A stretch of DNA of 64,000 nt from JBGLNJ01 sp041300525 (GTDB taxonomy: Bacteria; Chloroflexota; Anaerolineae; Fen-1058). Numbering within the stretch: position 1 is the stretch's first letter; every line of letters begins with the position of its first letter. The notes beneath the pieces were generated by a model. It made no database searches. It worked only from the letters and a program-made list of their open reading frames with translations, and was not told the DNA's origin. The stretch lies in assembly GCA_041300525.1 (NCBI GenBank), contig JBGLNJ010000001.1:3348001-3412000 (forward strand). The letters run 5' to 3'. Positions 29,548 to 36,449 of the stretch are shown here, piece by piece. The translations under genes were made by a program, and so were the position numbers.

Positions 29548-32019
29548 ATGAACGCCCGAACGATAATCATCACATCGGTTGTCGTGCTCATGTTGTTCGT
29601 CATGGTGATGCCCGCCGCCGCCGACGGCATCATCGTCCCCGATCCAATCTGCCCTCAACCAGAGCCGCAGCCGCCCTGCGTGGATTGTCCTCGCCCGCCG
29701 ATTCGGCCCTGCCCGCCCGTTCCGCCGCCCCTCGGCTCGACGCCGCTCAGCGTCAAGTACCACAAGGTCACGGTGACGATTGAAGATCAGGTGGCGCGCA
29801 CTCGCGTAGACCAGGTCTTTGTCAACGACTCTACTTTTGCGATGGAAGGCACGTACATCTTCCCGCTGCCGCTCAACGCGACGATCAGCCAGTTTGCGAT
29901 GTGGGTTGACGGCAAAAAGATGGAAGGCAAGGTACTGAGCCGTGACGAAGCGCGCGCCGTGTACGAAAGCATCGTCCGGCGACGGCGCGACCCGGCGCTG
30001 CTGGAATACATCAACCGTGGCGCGTTCCAGGCCAGCATCTTTCCCATCCCGCCCCAGGGTGAGCGGCGCATCGAGATCGAATACAGCCAGGTGCTCGCCG
30101 CCGACGGCGGGCTGATTCACTACGTCTACCCGCTCAACACCGAAAAGTTTTCCGCGCGCCCGCTCGATTCGGTGAGCGTCAGCGTGGACATTCAATCGAA
30201 AGACGCGCTCAAGGCCATCTATTCGCCCAGCCACAAAGTTTCCATCGTCCGCGACGGCGACCATCACGCCAGGGTTGGCTATGAGGAAAGCCGCGTCAAG
30301 CCCGACCGCGATTTTGAGCTGTACTATTCCGTGAGCCAGAGCGACATTGGCGTGAACCTGTTGACCTACAAGCAAGGCAGCGAGGATGGGTTCTTTATGC
30401 TGTTGGCCGCGCCCAAGGTCCAAGTAGACCAAGACCAGGTCGTGTCCAAAGACGTGATCGCGGTGATTGACACGTCCGGCTCGATGGACGGCGGCAAGAT
30501 CGAGCAGGCCAAAACCGCGCTGCGCTACCTTCTCGATCACCTCAATGCCGAGGATCGCTTCAACGTGATTCGGTTCTCCACCGGCGTCGAAGCTTACGCC
30601 AGCGGCTTGCGTCCGGCCACAGAGCGCATGCAGGCGCAACGGTTCGTGGATGGGTTGCGCGCAGCAGGCAACACCGACATCAACCGCGCGCTGCTGGAAG
30701 CTTTGGCGATGGCCGATAAGGAGCGCCCGACCATCCTCATCTTTCTCACCGACGGCCAGCCGACACAGGGCGTGATTGACGGCGCGCAGATCGCTGCCAA
30801 CATCAAGCAAGCGGCGCACAGCGCATCGCGCGGCAACGTGCGCCTGTTCGCGTTCGGCATCGGCGACGATGTGAACGCGGTGCTGCTCGACACGCTCTCC
30901 CAGGATAATCGCGGCGTCGCGGCTTACGTTCGGCAGGGTCAGCGGATTGACGAAGAGGTGAGCGCATTTTACGCCAAGGTGTCCACGCCGGTGCTGGCCG
31001 ATCTCAAACTGGATTGGGGTGGGATGAGCGTCTCGGATGTCTACCCTGATCCGCTGCCCGATCTGTTCGTGGGCTCGCAGATCGTGCTGGTGGGACGCTA
31101 TCATAGTGGTGGCCCAGCTACAATCAAACTGAGCGGCGTGGTCAACGGCAGTCCACAGACGTTCACCTACGGCGACCTGACGTTTCGTTCCAGCGGCGGC
31201 GCGGACTTTATCCCGCGTCTGTGGGCCACACGCAAGATCGGCTATCTGCTCAACCAGATTCGGTTGAGAGGCGAGAGCAAAGAGACCATCGCGCAGATCG
31301 TGACGCTGGCCGTGCGTTATGGCATCGCCACGCCATACACGTCGTTCCTAGTGGACGAGCGAGCGCAGACCGAGGCAGGCCGCCAGCAGATCATTGGCGC
31401 GCAGGCCACGGCGATGCCCAAAGCCGCGTCCGGCGGCGCTGTGCCCGGCATGAACGGCGGAGTGGGAGCCGCGCCTGTGCAGGCTGCCCAAGATCAACAC
31501 GGGCTGCGCAGCGCCGACTCGGCTGTCGCGCCGAGCGGCGAGTATGCCGCGCAGATTCGAGCTGTGGGGAGCAAGACATTCGTCCTGCGCAACAGCGTAT
31601 GGACAGACGCCGAATACGATCCATCCAAGATGACAACAATCAAGGTCGGCTTTGGCAGCGATGATTATTTCAAGCTACTCGCCGCGCGGCCAGAGTGGGG
31701 ATCGTTTTTTGCGCTGGGTGAGCGCGTCATCGTCGCGCTGGACGGCAAGGTGTACGAGATCGTGCAAGGCGCGGGCCAGCCGGTACAGGTTCCGCCGACC
31801 GCGTCACCTGAGCCGACGCGCAAGCCGTCCGCTGGCGCAACGCCTGAACCAACGCGCAAGCCAGGGCCAGGCACAACACCGACGACCTTCGTCACCGGCA
31901 ACCCGCCCGCGGCGACGCCGGGGAGCGAACCTGCGTCGGGTGGGTTATGCGGTAGCGTGGCCGTGGCGATGCTGGGAGTCGCCGCGGTCGTCGCACTGAC
32001 GCGGCGGGGCGGGCGTTGA
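29548..32019 (+). CDS. VIT and VWA domain-containing surface protein
   Basis: 823 residues. Signal peptide at 1-25 (ending PAAADG), a Pro/Cys-rich spacer, then a VIT domain (VTIEDQVARTRVDQVFVNDS, YIFPLPLNATISQF, residues about 70-200). A VWA domain follows with an intact MIDAS (DTSGSMDGG near 308, then T and D positions in TDGQPTQG). A C-terminal Pro/Thr linker (TPEPTRKPGPGTTP) precedes a hydrophobic anchor and RRGGR tail, so it is probably attached to the membrane and faces outward. The family resembles eukaryotic inter-alpha-trypsin inhibitor heavy chains; the bacterial role is not established. It starts after a terminator and stands alone. Confidence 0.85.
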   Translation: MNARTIIITSVVVLMLFVMVMPAAADGIIVPDPICPQPEPQPPCVDCPRPPIRPCPPVPPPLGSTPLSVKYHKVTVTIEDQVARTRVDQVFVNDSTFAMEGTYIFPLPLNATISQFAMWVDGKKMEGKVLSRDEARAVYESIVRRRRDPALLEYINRGAFQASIFPIPPQGERRIEIEYSQVLAADGGLIHYVYPLNTEKFSARPLDSVSVSVDIQSKDALKAIYSPSHKVSIVRDGDHHARVGYEESRVKPDRDFELYYSVSQSDIGVNLLTYKQGSEDGFFMLLAAPKVQVDQDQVVSKDVIAVIDTSGSMDGGKIEQAKTALRYLLDHLNAEDRFNVIRFSTGVEAYASGLRPATERMQAQRFVDGLRAAGNTDINRALLEALAMADKERPTILIFLTDGQPTQGVIDGAQIAANIKQAAHSASRGNVRLFAFGIGDDVNAVLLDTLSQDNRGVAAYVRQGQRIDEEVSAFYAKVSTPVLADLKLDWGGMSVSDVYPDPLPDLFVGSQIVLVGRYHSGGPATIKLSGVVNGSPQTFTYGDLTFRSSGGADFIPRLWATRKIGYLLNQIRLRGESKETIAQIVTLAVRYGIATPYTSFLVDERAQTEAGRQQIIGAQATAMPKAASGGAVPGMNGGVGAAPVQAAQDQHGLRSADSAVAPSGEYAAQIRAVGSKTFVLRNSVWTDAEYDPSKMTTIKVGFGSDDYFKLLAARPEWGSFFALGERVIVALDGKVYEIVQGAGQPVQVPPTASPEPTRKPSAGATPEPTRKPGPGTTPTTFVTGNPPAATPGSEPASGGLCGSVAVAMLGVAAVVALTRRGGR

Positions 32020-32073
32020 CTTGCACCTGTAGGCGTGCTACAACTCTTGACGAGGTTGGTTGAGGAGAAGACT

Positions 32074-32280
32074 ATGACGGTCAAGACCTTTCAGGAGCAA
32101 TTCATCACCGACCGCGCAGGACGCAAGACTCATGTTATCTTGCCGATGGAACTCTACGAGCGCGTCAGGGTACTGTTAGACAATAGCGATTTTCAGATCG
32201 TCGAGACTTATTTGGCGCAAGAGCGCGTGGCGGCTGCAGACTGGGATGCGCCAGAGATGGATGTCTACAATACTTTGTAG
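32074..32280 (+). CDS. Antitoxin-like small protein (orphan)
   Basis: 68 residues from the ATG at 32074, with GAGGAGAAG six bases upstream. FITDRAGRKTHVILPMELYE, then RVRVLLDNSDFQIVETYLAQ, resembles the N-terminal DNA-binding part plus toxin-neutralising tail of RelB/Phd-like antitoxins (the pattern 'D..GxxxxVILPxExYE'). No toxin gene follows: after the TAG there are 178 bases with a repeat and then minus-strand coding sequence. It could be a solitary antitoxin or have lost its partner. Confidence 0.5.
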   Translation: MTVKTFQEQFITDRAGRKTHVILPMELYERVRVLLDNSDFQIVETYLAQERVAAADWDAPEMDVYNTL

Positions 32281-32430
32281 CAGCCTGCCGGACAAGAGCA
32301 TGGCCGAGGTAGACGAGTGTTTGAGGGCTTTGCTCGGCATATAGTGTTGCAATCGCTCATCGGTGGCTGACCCAACCTTCAGCAAAGGCAAGCCCCCAAC
32401 TTCTCAGAAGCCGGGTGCTTTTTCAAATCA

Positions 32431-32456
32431 GAAACCTTTGCGCCTTTGCGTTAAAA
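32431..32456. repeat. Dispersed 'CCTTTGCGCCTTTGCGTTAA' repeat
   Basis: GAAACCTTTGCGCCTTTGCG then TTAA, the reverse complement of the TTAACGCAAAGGCGCAAAG type found (diverged) at 3971. The remaining bases of 32281-32458 carry no gene; a small imperfect hairpin with CTTTTTC lies at about 32390-32425. Confidence 0.55.
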
Positions 32457-32458
32457 AC

Positions 32459-33760
32459 TCAACTCACGCTCTCCGCCCGCCACGCAAACTTGCCGCCGAT
32501 GATCGTCGCATCCACGCGCGTCTCTAAAATCTCCATCGGCTCGATTACAAAAATGTCCCGGTCGAGGACGGTCAAGTCCGCCAGTTTGCCCGGCGTGATA
32601 GAGCCGAGCCGGTCTTCCCTGCCCCCCGCGTAAGCCGCGCCCCACGTGAACGCCCGCACCGCTTCTTCGACCGTCAACCGTTGCTCGGGATACCAGCCCT
32701 CCGGCCCGGGGCTGCCGTCGGCGCGGCGGCGCGTGACGGCGGCGTGAATTCCCATCAGCGGCTCAATCTTTTCCACCGGGCAATCCGATCCGAACGCCAG
32801 CGCCGCGCCCGCCTCAAGCTGCGTCCGCCAGGCATACGCGCCCGCGCTGCGCTTGCCCCAGTACTTGTCCGAGATGAGCATATCCGACGTGGCGTGCGTG
32901 GGCTGCATCGAAGCGATGACGCCCAGCTTGCCCAGCCGGGCATAATCCTGCGGGTGCAAAAGCTGCACGTGCTCGATGCGGTTGCGCAGATCGCGCGAGC
33001 CGACCTCTTCGTACACGTCGAGCACGGTGCGGCACGCCCGGTCGCCAATGGCGTGAATGGCGCACGATAGCCCGGCGGCGTTCGCACGGCGGACGTCCTT
33101 GGCCATCTCGGGCTCGGACAGCGTGGCGATGCCCAGATTATTTGACCCTTCAAACGGCTCGATCATCGAGGCCGTCCACGGGCCGAGCGCGCCATCGGCA
33201 AACAGCTTGACTGAACCCACGCGCAGCCAGTCGTCGCCCAAGCCGCTTCGCAGCCCCAGATCAATCGCCTGGCTCAGCCTGTCGCGCGGGATGCTCTTGA
33301 CGACGCGCAGCCCTAACTGGCCGCGCTGCTTGAGCAGTTGAAACGCCGCAAACGCGGCCGGCCCATCAAAATCGTGGATGCCCGTCAGCCCGGCGCGATG
33401 CGCCAGGGGGAACGCAGCGCGCATCATCTCTGCCACTCCTTCCGGCGTCGGTTCGGGCTCGACCTTGGCGACAAAGTCCATCGCGTCTTCCAGCAAAATG
33501 CCCGTGGGCTGGCCGCGCGCATCGCGGGCGATCTGCCCGCCCGCCGGGTCGGGCGTGGCCGCCGTGATGCCGGCCAATTCCAACGCGCGCGAATTGACCC
33601 ACGCCGCGTGGCCGCTCTTGGCCTCCAGCGCCACGGGATGATGGGGCGCGACGCGGTCGAGGTCGGCGGCGGTGGGCAAGCCGCCTGCCGTCTGTAGATG
33701 CCAGACATTGTGATTCCATCCCCGGCCGGTGATCCACGCGCCGGGCGCGGTCGCGGGGGC
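32459..33760 (-). CDS. Amidohydrolase family protein (YtcJ-like), 5'-truncated
   Basis: About 430 residues. Sequence like the family begins at base 33760 (GAWITGRGWNHNVWHLQTAG), and TTG at 33679 is only an internal candidate start. Conserved parts: LEAKSGHAAWVNSRAL, GLTGIHDF, SVKLFADGALG, GLSCAIHAIGDRA, RIEHVQLLHPQD and AFGSDCPVEKIEPLMGIHAA, carrying the metal-binding His/Lys/Asp residues of the amidohydrolase fold. The N-terminal HxH metal motif and the beta-sandwich start are lost at a joint with the efflux-adaptor gene. The enzyme would hydrolyse an amide-type bond; the substrate is unknown. Confidence 0.75.
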   Translation of the reverse strand, partial: APATAPGAWITGRGWNHNVWHLQTAGGLPTAADLDRVAPHHPVALEAKSGHAAWVNSRALELAGITAATPDPAGGQIARDARGQPTGILLEDAMDFVAKVEPEPTPEGVAEMMRAAFPLAHRAGLTGIHDFDGPAAFAAFQLLKQRGQLGLRVVKSIPRDRLSQAIDLGLRSGLGDDWLRVGSVKLFADGALGPWTASMIEPFEGSNNLGIATLSEPEMAKDVRRANAAGLSCAIHAIGDRACRTVLDVYEEVGSRDLRNRIEHVQLLHPQDYARLGKLGVIASMQPTHATSDMLISDKYWGKRSAGAYAWRTQLEAGAALAFGSDCPVEKIEPLMGIHAAVTRRRADGSPGPEGWYPEQRLTVEEAVRAFTWGAAYAGGREDRLGSITPGKLADLTVLDRDIFVIEPMEILETRVDATIIGGKFAWRAESVS

Positions 33761-33762
33761 GC

Positions 33763-34149
33763 GGCACGAGCCACGTCGAGCTCGGCCTCGCGCACCCCCG
33801 CCCGCAGCACGGCCACCTGGGCCTCGGCCACGCGGATCGCTGCCTGGGCCTCCCGTATTTGCGCGTCGAGCAACGCCGTGTCCAGCTCGGCCGCGATCTC
33901 GCCTGCCTTGACCTGCTGCCCCTCAGCGATGTGCAGCGCCCTGATGCGCCCGCTCGCCGCCGCGGCCACGTCCAGATCGCGCGCCTCGATGAAACCCGAC
34001 GCGACGAGCGGCCCTGCCTCCGGCTCAGCGTCCTGCCCGGACAGATCTGCCCACACACCCCGGCCCCAGGCAATGAGCGGCTCGCGAAAGACAAAGCCGG
34101 CGCCCAGCAGAAGCACGAGCACGACCCACGGGATGATCCTACGTATCAC
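33763..34149 (-). pseudogene. HlyD-type efflux membrane-fusion protein, N-terminal fragment
   Basis: GTG start at 34149, overlapping the stop of the upstream ABC gene (GTGA). RRIIPWVVLVLLLGAGFVF is a single N-terminal membrane anchor. VASGFIEARDLDVAAAASGR and IRALHIAEGQQVKAGEIAAE form the lipoyl/barrel-sandwich half, and AQAAIRVAEAQVAVLRAGV begins the helical hairpin. The frame ends after about 129 codons at a joint with the amidohydrolase gene, so the second half is missing. Intact relatives link an ABC-2 type exporter. Confidence 0.75.
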
Positions 34150-34265
34150 CGGATCCTCGAAATGAACACGTCTTCCAGGCTCGGCGGAATCACGAGCATT
34201 TGGCTCACCGTGACGCCGGCTGCGGCTAGCGTCCGCTCCACCTGGGGCAAACGCTCGGCTACGAC
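34146..34265 (-). pseudogene. ABC transporter ATP-binding protein, C-terminal fragment
   Basis: The minus strand reads LPQVERTLAAAGVTVSQMLV, then IPPSLEDVFISRIR and stop: the usual end of ABC-2 type exporter ATPases (PSLEDVFI). Only 39 codons remain; the ATPase core is missing. The stop overlaps the GTG of the HlyD-type gene, so the two belonged to one exporter operon before the DNA was joined to the kelch gene at about 34257. Confidence 0.65.
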
Positions 34266-34724
34266 CCAACGACGGAGCGTTGGACGGCGCGCGCTCCAAT
34301 GCCCACGCCGCGCGGGTTTGCGGCGGCGGCAACGCTCGACAGGGCGATCTATGTCGTGGGCGGTTACGATGGACGGCGCGAGTTTGCCACCTGCGAGCGC
34401 TATTGGCCCGACCGTGACGTGTGGGAAGCATGTGCGCCGCTGGCGGTGGGCCGTGGCGGGTTGGGATTGGCTGCGATTGCTGGCCGATTGTACGCGGTGG
34501 GCGGTGGCTGGTCAGGCTATCTTGCATTTGGAGAACGGTATGACCCAGCGGCGAACGCCTGGTCGCCCATCGAAACGCCGCTGGCCGGGGAATGGCGCAA
34601 CCTGGCGGTGGCGACCTACCGCACCGATCTATTCGCCGTGGGCGGCTGGAATGGGCAATCCTACCTGGCAGTGACGGAAAAGTATAGCCCGTTTCCGTTC
34701 CAGATTTTTATCCCATCTCCGTAA
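34257..34724 (+). pseudogene. Kelch-repeat protein, C-terminal fragment
   Basis: Three kelch blades: GYDPTTERWTARAPMPTPRG, IYVVGGYDGRREFATCERYW, LYAVGGGWSGYLAFGERYDP and LFAVGGWNGQSYLAVTEKYS with the GG and Y...W positions. It ends in FPFQIFIPSP, a tail typical of secreted proteins in this kind of genome. The upstream blades and the signal peptide are lost at about 34257. The first ATG (34299) is internal. Probably part of an extracellular beta-propeller. Confidence 0.65.
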
Positions 34725-34736
34725 GAATTTTAGATT

Positions 34737-34803
34737 GTGGATTGCTGATTTTTGATTGACTCTTACTGGCAATCTACAATCAGAAATCAGCAATCTACAA
34801 TCA
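34737..34803. repeat. CAATCTACAATC / GATTGTAGATTG repeat cluster
   Basis: Direct copies GCAATCTACAATCAGAAATC and AGCAATCTACAATCAG, with an inverted partner (AGATTGTGGATTGCTGATTT) at 34733-34757. The stop codon of the recombinase gene (minus, ends 34801) lies inside the repeat. A diverged copy is at 35858-35895. Confidence 0.65.
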
Positions 34804-35757
34804 GAGCGCAGGCGCAGCCAGTTTGGCGATCTTGGCGCCGGCTTCTTCCCACGTTACCTTGGAAAGCCCCAACTTGTGGCGCAAGGGTTCCTCGCTCATT
34901 CCGTTCCGCGCGTCGCGCACCGCGCACGTCCAACGCAGCATCTCGAACGAAACAGGCTTGGGAAGATCGGCTAACTGCCCCACGTCGCGCAGGACATATT
35001 CCAGGTTGCGCGCCGTGCACGGAAAGAGCTTGTCGTTGATCTTGTACTGTGCTTTATATTCTTCCAGCACGCGCAGCCAGGCGGCATCGAGTTTGAGCTG
35101 GCGTTCCTTGTGGCGATGGCGCGCGTCGCCGTAGCGAATCCACACGGCGGGCGCTTCCGGCTGGGACAGGTCCAGGTGATTCAAGACCAGCGCCATACAC
35201 TCGCTTTTCTTGATGCCGGTCGTCAGCAAAAGTGAGACCAGGAGATGGGGGCGGGCATCGGGCTTTCGGCCTCCGGCGCTTTCTGGGTCGCCGTGGCGCA
35301 GCCGGTTCGTCGTCGCCAGCAGTTGCTCCACTTGAGCGTCAAAGAGGATGTCGGGCAGGGGGGTGGAGACGGGTTTGTGGACGAGCAACGCAGCCGGGTC
35401 GGACGGAATCACGCCCGTGTCTGCCAGCCAGGCAAAGAAAACCTTGAGCGCCGTAATGCGCCGTCCGAGCGACTTTTGGTTGCACGGCACGCCTCGCCCG
35501 TGCAACAACCACTCGATAAAGTCATTCAGGTCCTTGGTCGAGATGCTCCCCACGGGGCGGCTCTGGCTGACAAATTGGCCCAGGATGTTGAGATCATACT
35601 GAAACGACTTGATTGTGTTTTCGGTCAGATCGCGCCGGGCCATGTGCTCGCGGAATCCTCCGAACGCCGCGTGGAGCGGAGTCGTCGCGGTCAGTTTGAC
35701 AGGTTCGGCCTGTGGTTTGGCAGGGCTGATGCGGGGTGGCAGTTTTTCGTCAAACAT
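34801..35757 (-). CDS. Tyrosine-recombinase-fold protein without recognisable catalytic residues
   Basis: 318 residues from the ATG at 35757 (AGGAGG five bases upstream). The N-terminal SAM-like DNA-binding domain is clear (FREHMARRDLTENTIKSFQY, LNDFIEWLLHGRGV, KSLGRRITALKVFFAWLADT). The C-terminal half follows the integrase fold, but the usual TGLRxSEL reads TTGIKKSECMAL, HxLRHT reads FEMLRWT, LGH reads LGL, and no nucleophilic Tyr follows in VTWEEAGAKI. So it probably binds DNA without strand transfer, or uses a diverged site. It is not near phage genes, att sites or a transposon. A repeat supplies its stop. Confidence 0.6.
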   Translation of the reverse strand: MFDEKLPPRISPAKPQAEPVKLTATTPLHAAFGGFREHMARRDLTENTIKSFQYDLNILGQFVSQSRPVGSISTKDLNDFIEWLLHGRGVPCNQKSLGRRITALKVFFAWLADTGVIPSDPAALLVHKPVSTPLPDILFDAQVEQLLATTNRLRHGDPESAGGRKPDARPHLLVSLLLTTGIKKSECMALVLNHLDLSQPEAPAVWIRYGDARHRHKERQLKLDAAWLRVLEEYKAQYKINDKLFPCTARNLEYVLRDVGQLADLPKPVSFEMLRWTCAVRDARNGMSEEPLRHKLGLSKVTWEEAGAKIAKLAAPAL

Positions 35758-35812
35758 GCTGACCTCCTTGCGCAAAAGCATAGCACAGTCACACGGGCCT
35801 GGCAAGTGGACA

Positions 35813-35841
35813 TTCCCATCCTTTCGCTGCTGGGGTATAAT
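35813..35841 (+). promoter_or_regulatory. Promoter candidate for hsp20-lon
   Basis: TTCCCA (35813-35818), 17-base spacer, TATAAT (35836-35841). A degenerate CAATC-type repeat (35858-35895) lies between it and the hsp20 ATG at 35968. No CIRCE (TTAGCACTC-N9-GAGTGCTAA) element was found here. Confidence 0.5.
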
Positions 35842-35967
35842 GGCTTGAGAGACCGTGTCGCAATCAGCAATCTAAATCTGCAATCCGAAATTGGGAAAAT
35901 GTGGTAAAATTTTCATCTGTGTGTTGGCGCAGATCGTTTGAATTGTGCGGCAACAGGAGCAGAATCT

Positions 35968-36420
35968 ATGGGAAAGAGCTTGATAGAGCCGTCGGATGAA
36001 TGGGGGCATGCCCAGGCCGAGGTAGATCGGCTGTATCAGGAGATGATGGCGCCGGGGCGATGGGTGGTGGTGCGGCACACCCATGCCTGGCGCCCTCCGA
36101 CCGATGTGTACGAAACTGACGAGGACGTGGTCGTCCGTGTCGAAGTAGCCGGGATGAAAGAGCCGGACTTTAACGTCTCGCTGTCTGATCGGGTATTGAT
36201 CATTACGGGTGTCCGAGGGGATCCTAGTCCCAAAGTGGCCTATCACCAATTAGAGATTCGCTATGGCGAATTCCGCACCGAAGTGTATTTGCACTGGGCC
36301 GTCGAGCACGAAGGCATTGTGGCGACTTATTCCGATGGTTTTCTTCAGGTCGTTCTTCCCAAGACTCGTTCCCGCCGGGTTCACGTGGGTGAAGCCGTGG
36401 AAATGAGCGCCGAGTCATAA
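35968..36420 (+). CDS. hsp20: Hsp20/alpha-crystallin small heat-shock protein
   Basis: 150 residues from the ATG at 35968 (AGGAG eight bases upstream). The alpha-crystallin domain runs from about 45: WRPPTDVYETDEDVVVRVEV, AGMKEPDFNVSLSDRVLIIT and YGEFRTEVYLHWAVEHEGIV, then DGFLQVVLPKTRSRRV. It keeps unfolded proteins soluble as an oligomer. The lon gene follows within 30 bases on the same strand, a sensible protein-quality-control pairing. The C-terminal IxI motif is not obvious. Confidence 0.85.
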   Translation: MGKSLIEPSDEWGHAQAEVDRLYQEMMAPGRWVVVRHTHAWRPPTDVYETDEDVVVRVEVAGMKEPDFNVSLSDRVLIITGVRGDPSPKVAYHQLEIRYGEFRTEVYLHWAVEHEGIVATYSDGFLQVVLPKTRSRRVHVGEAVEMSAES

Positions 36421-36449
36421 AGCATCGTCAAGTGAGGTCACAACGACAC

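Noticed and set aside
32074..32458. Complete toxin-antitoxin pair
   Set aside because: Only the antitoxin-like gene is present; no toxin frame follows on the same strand.
34801..35757. Prophage or integrative element marked by an integrase
   Set aside because: The protein lacks catalytic residues, and there are no phage genes, tRNA target or att-like direct repeats next to it.
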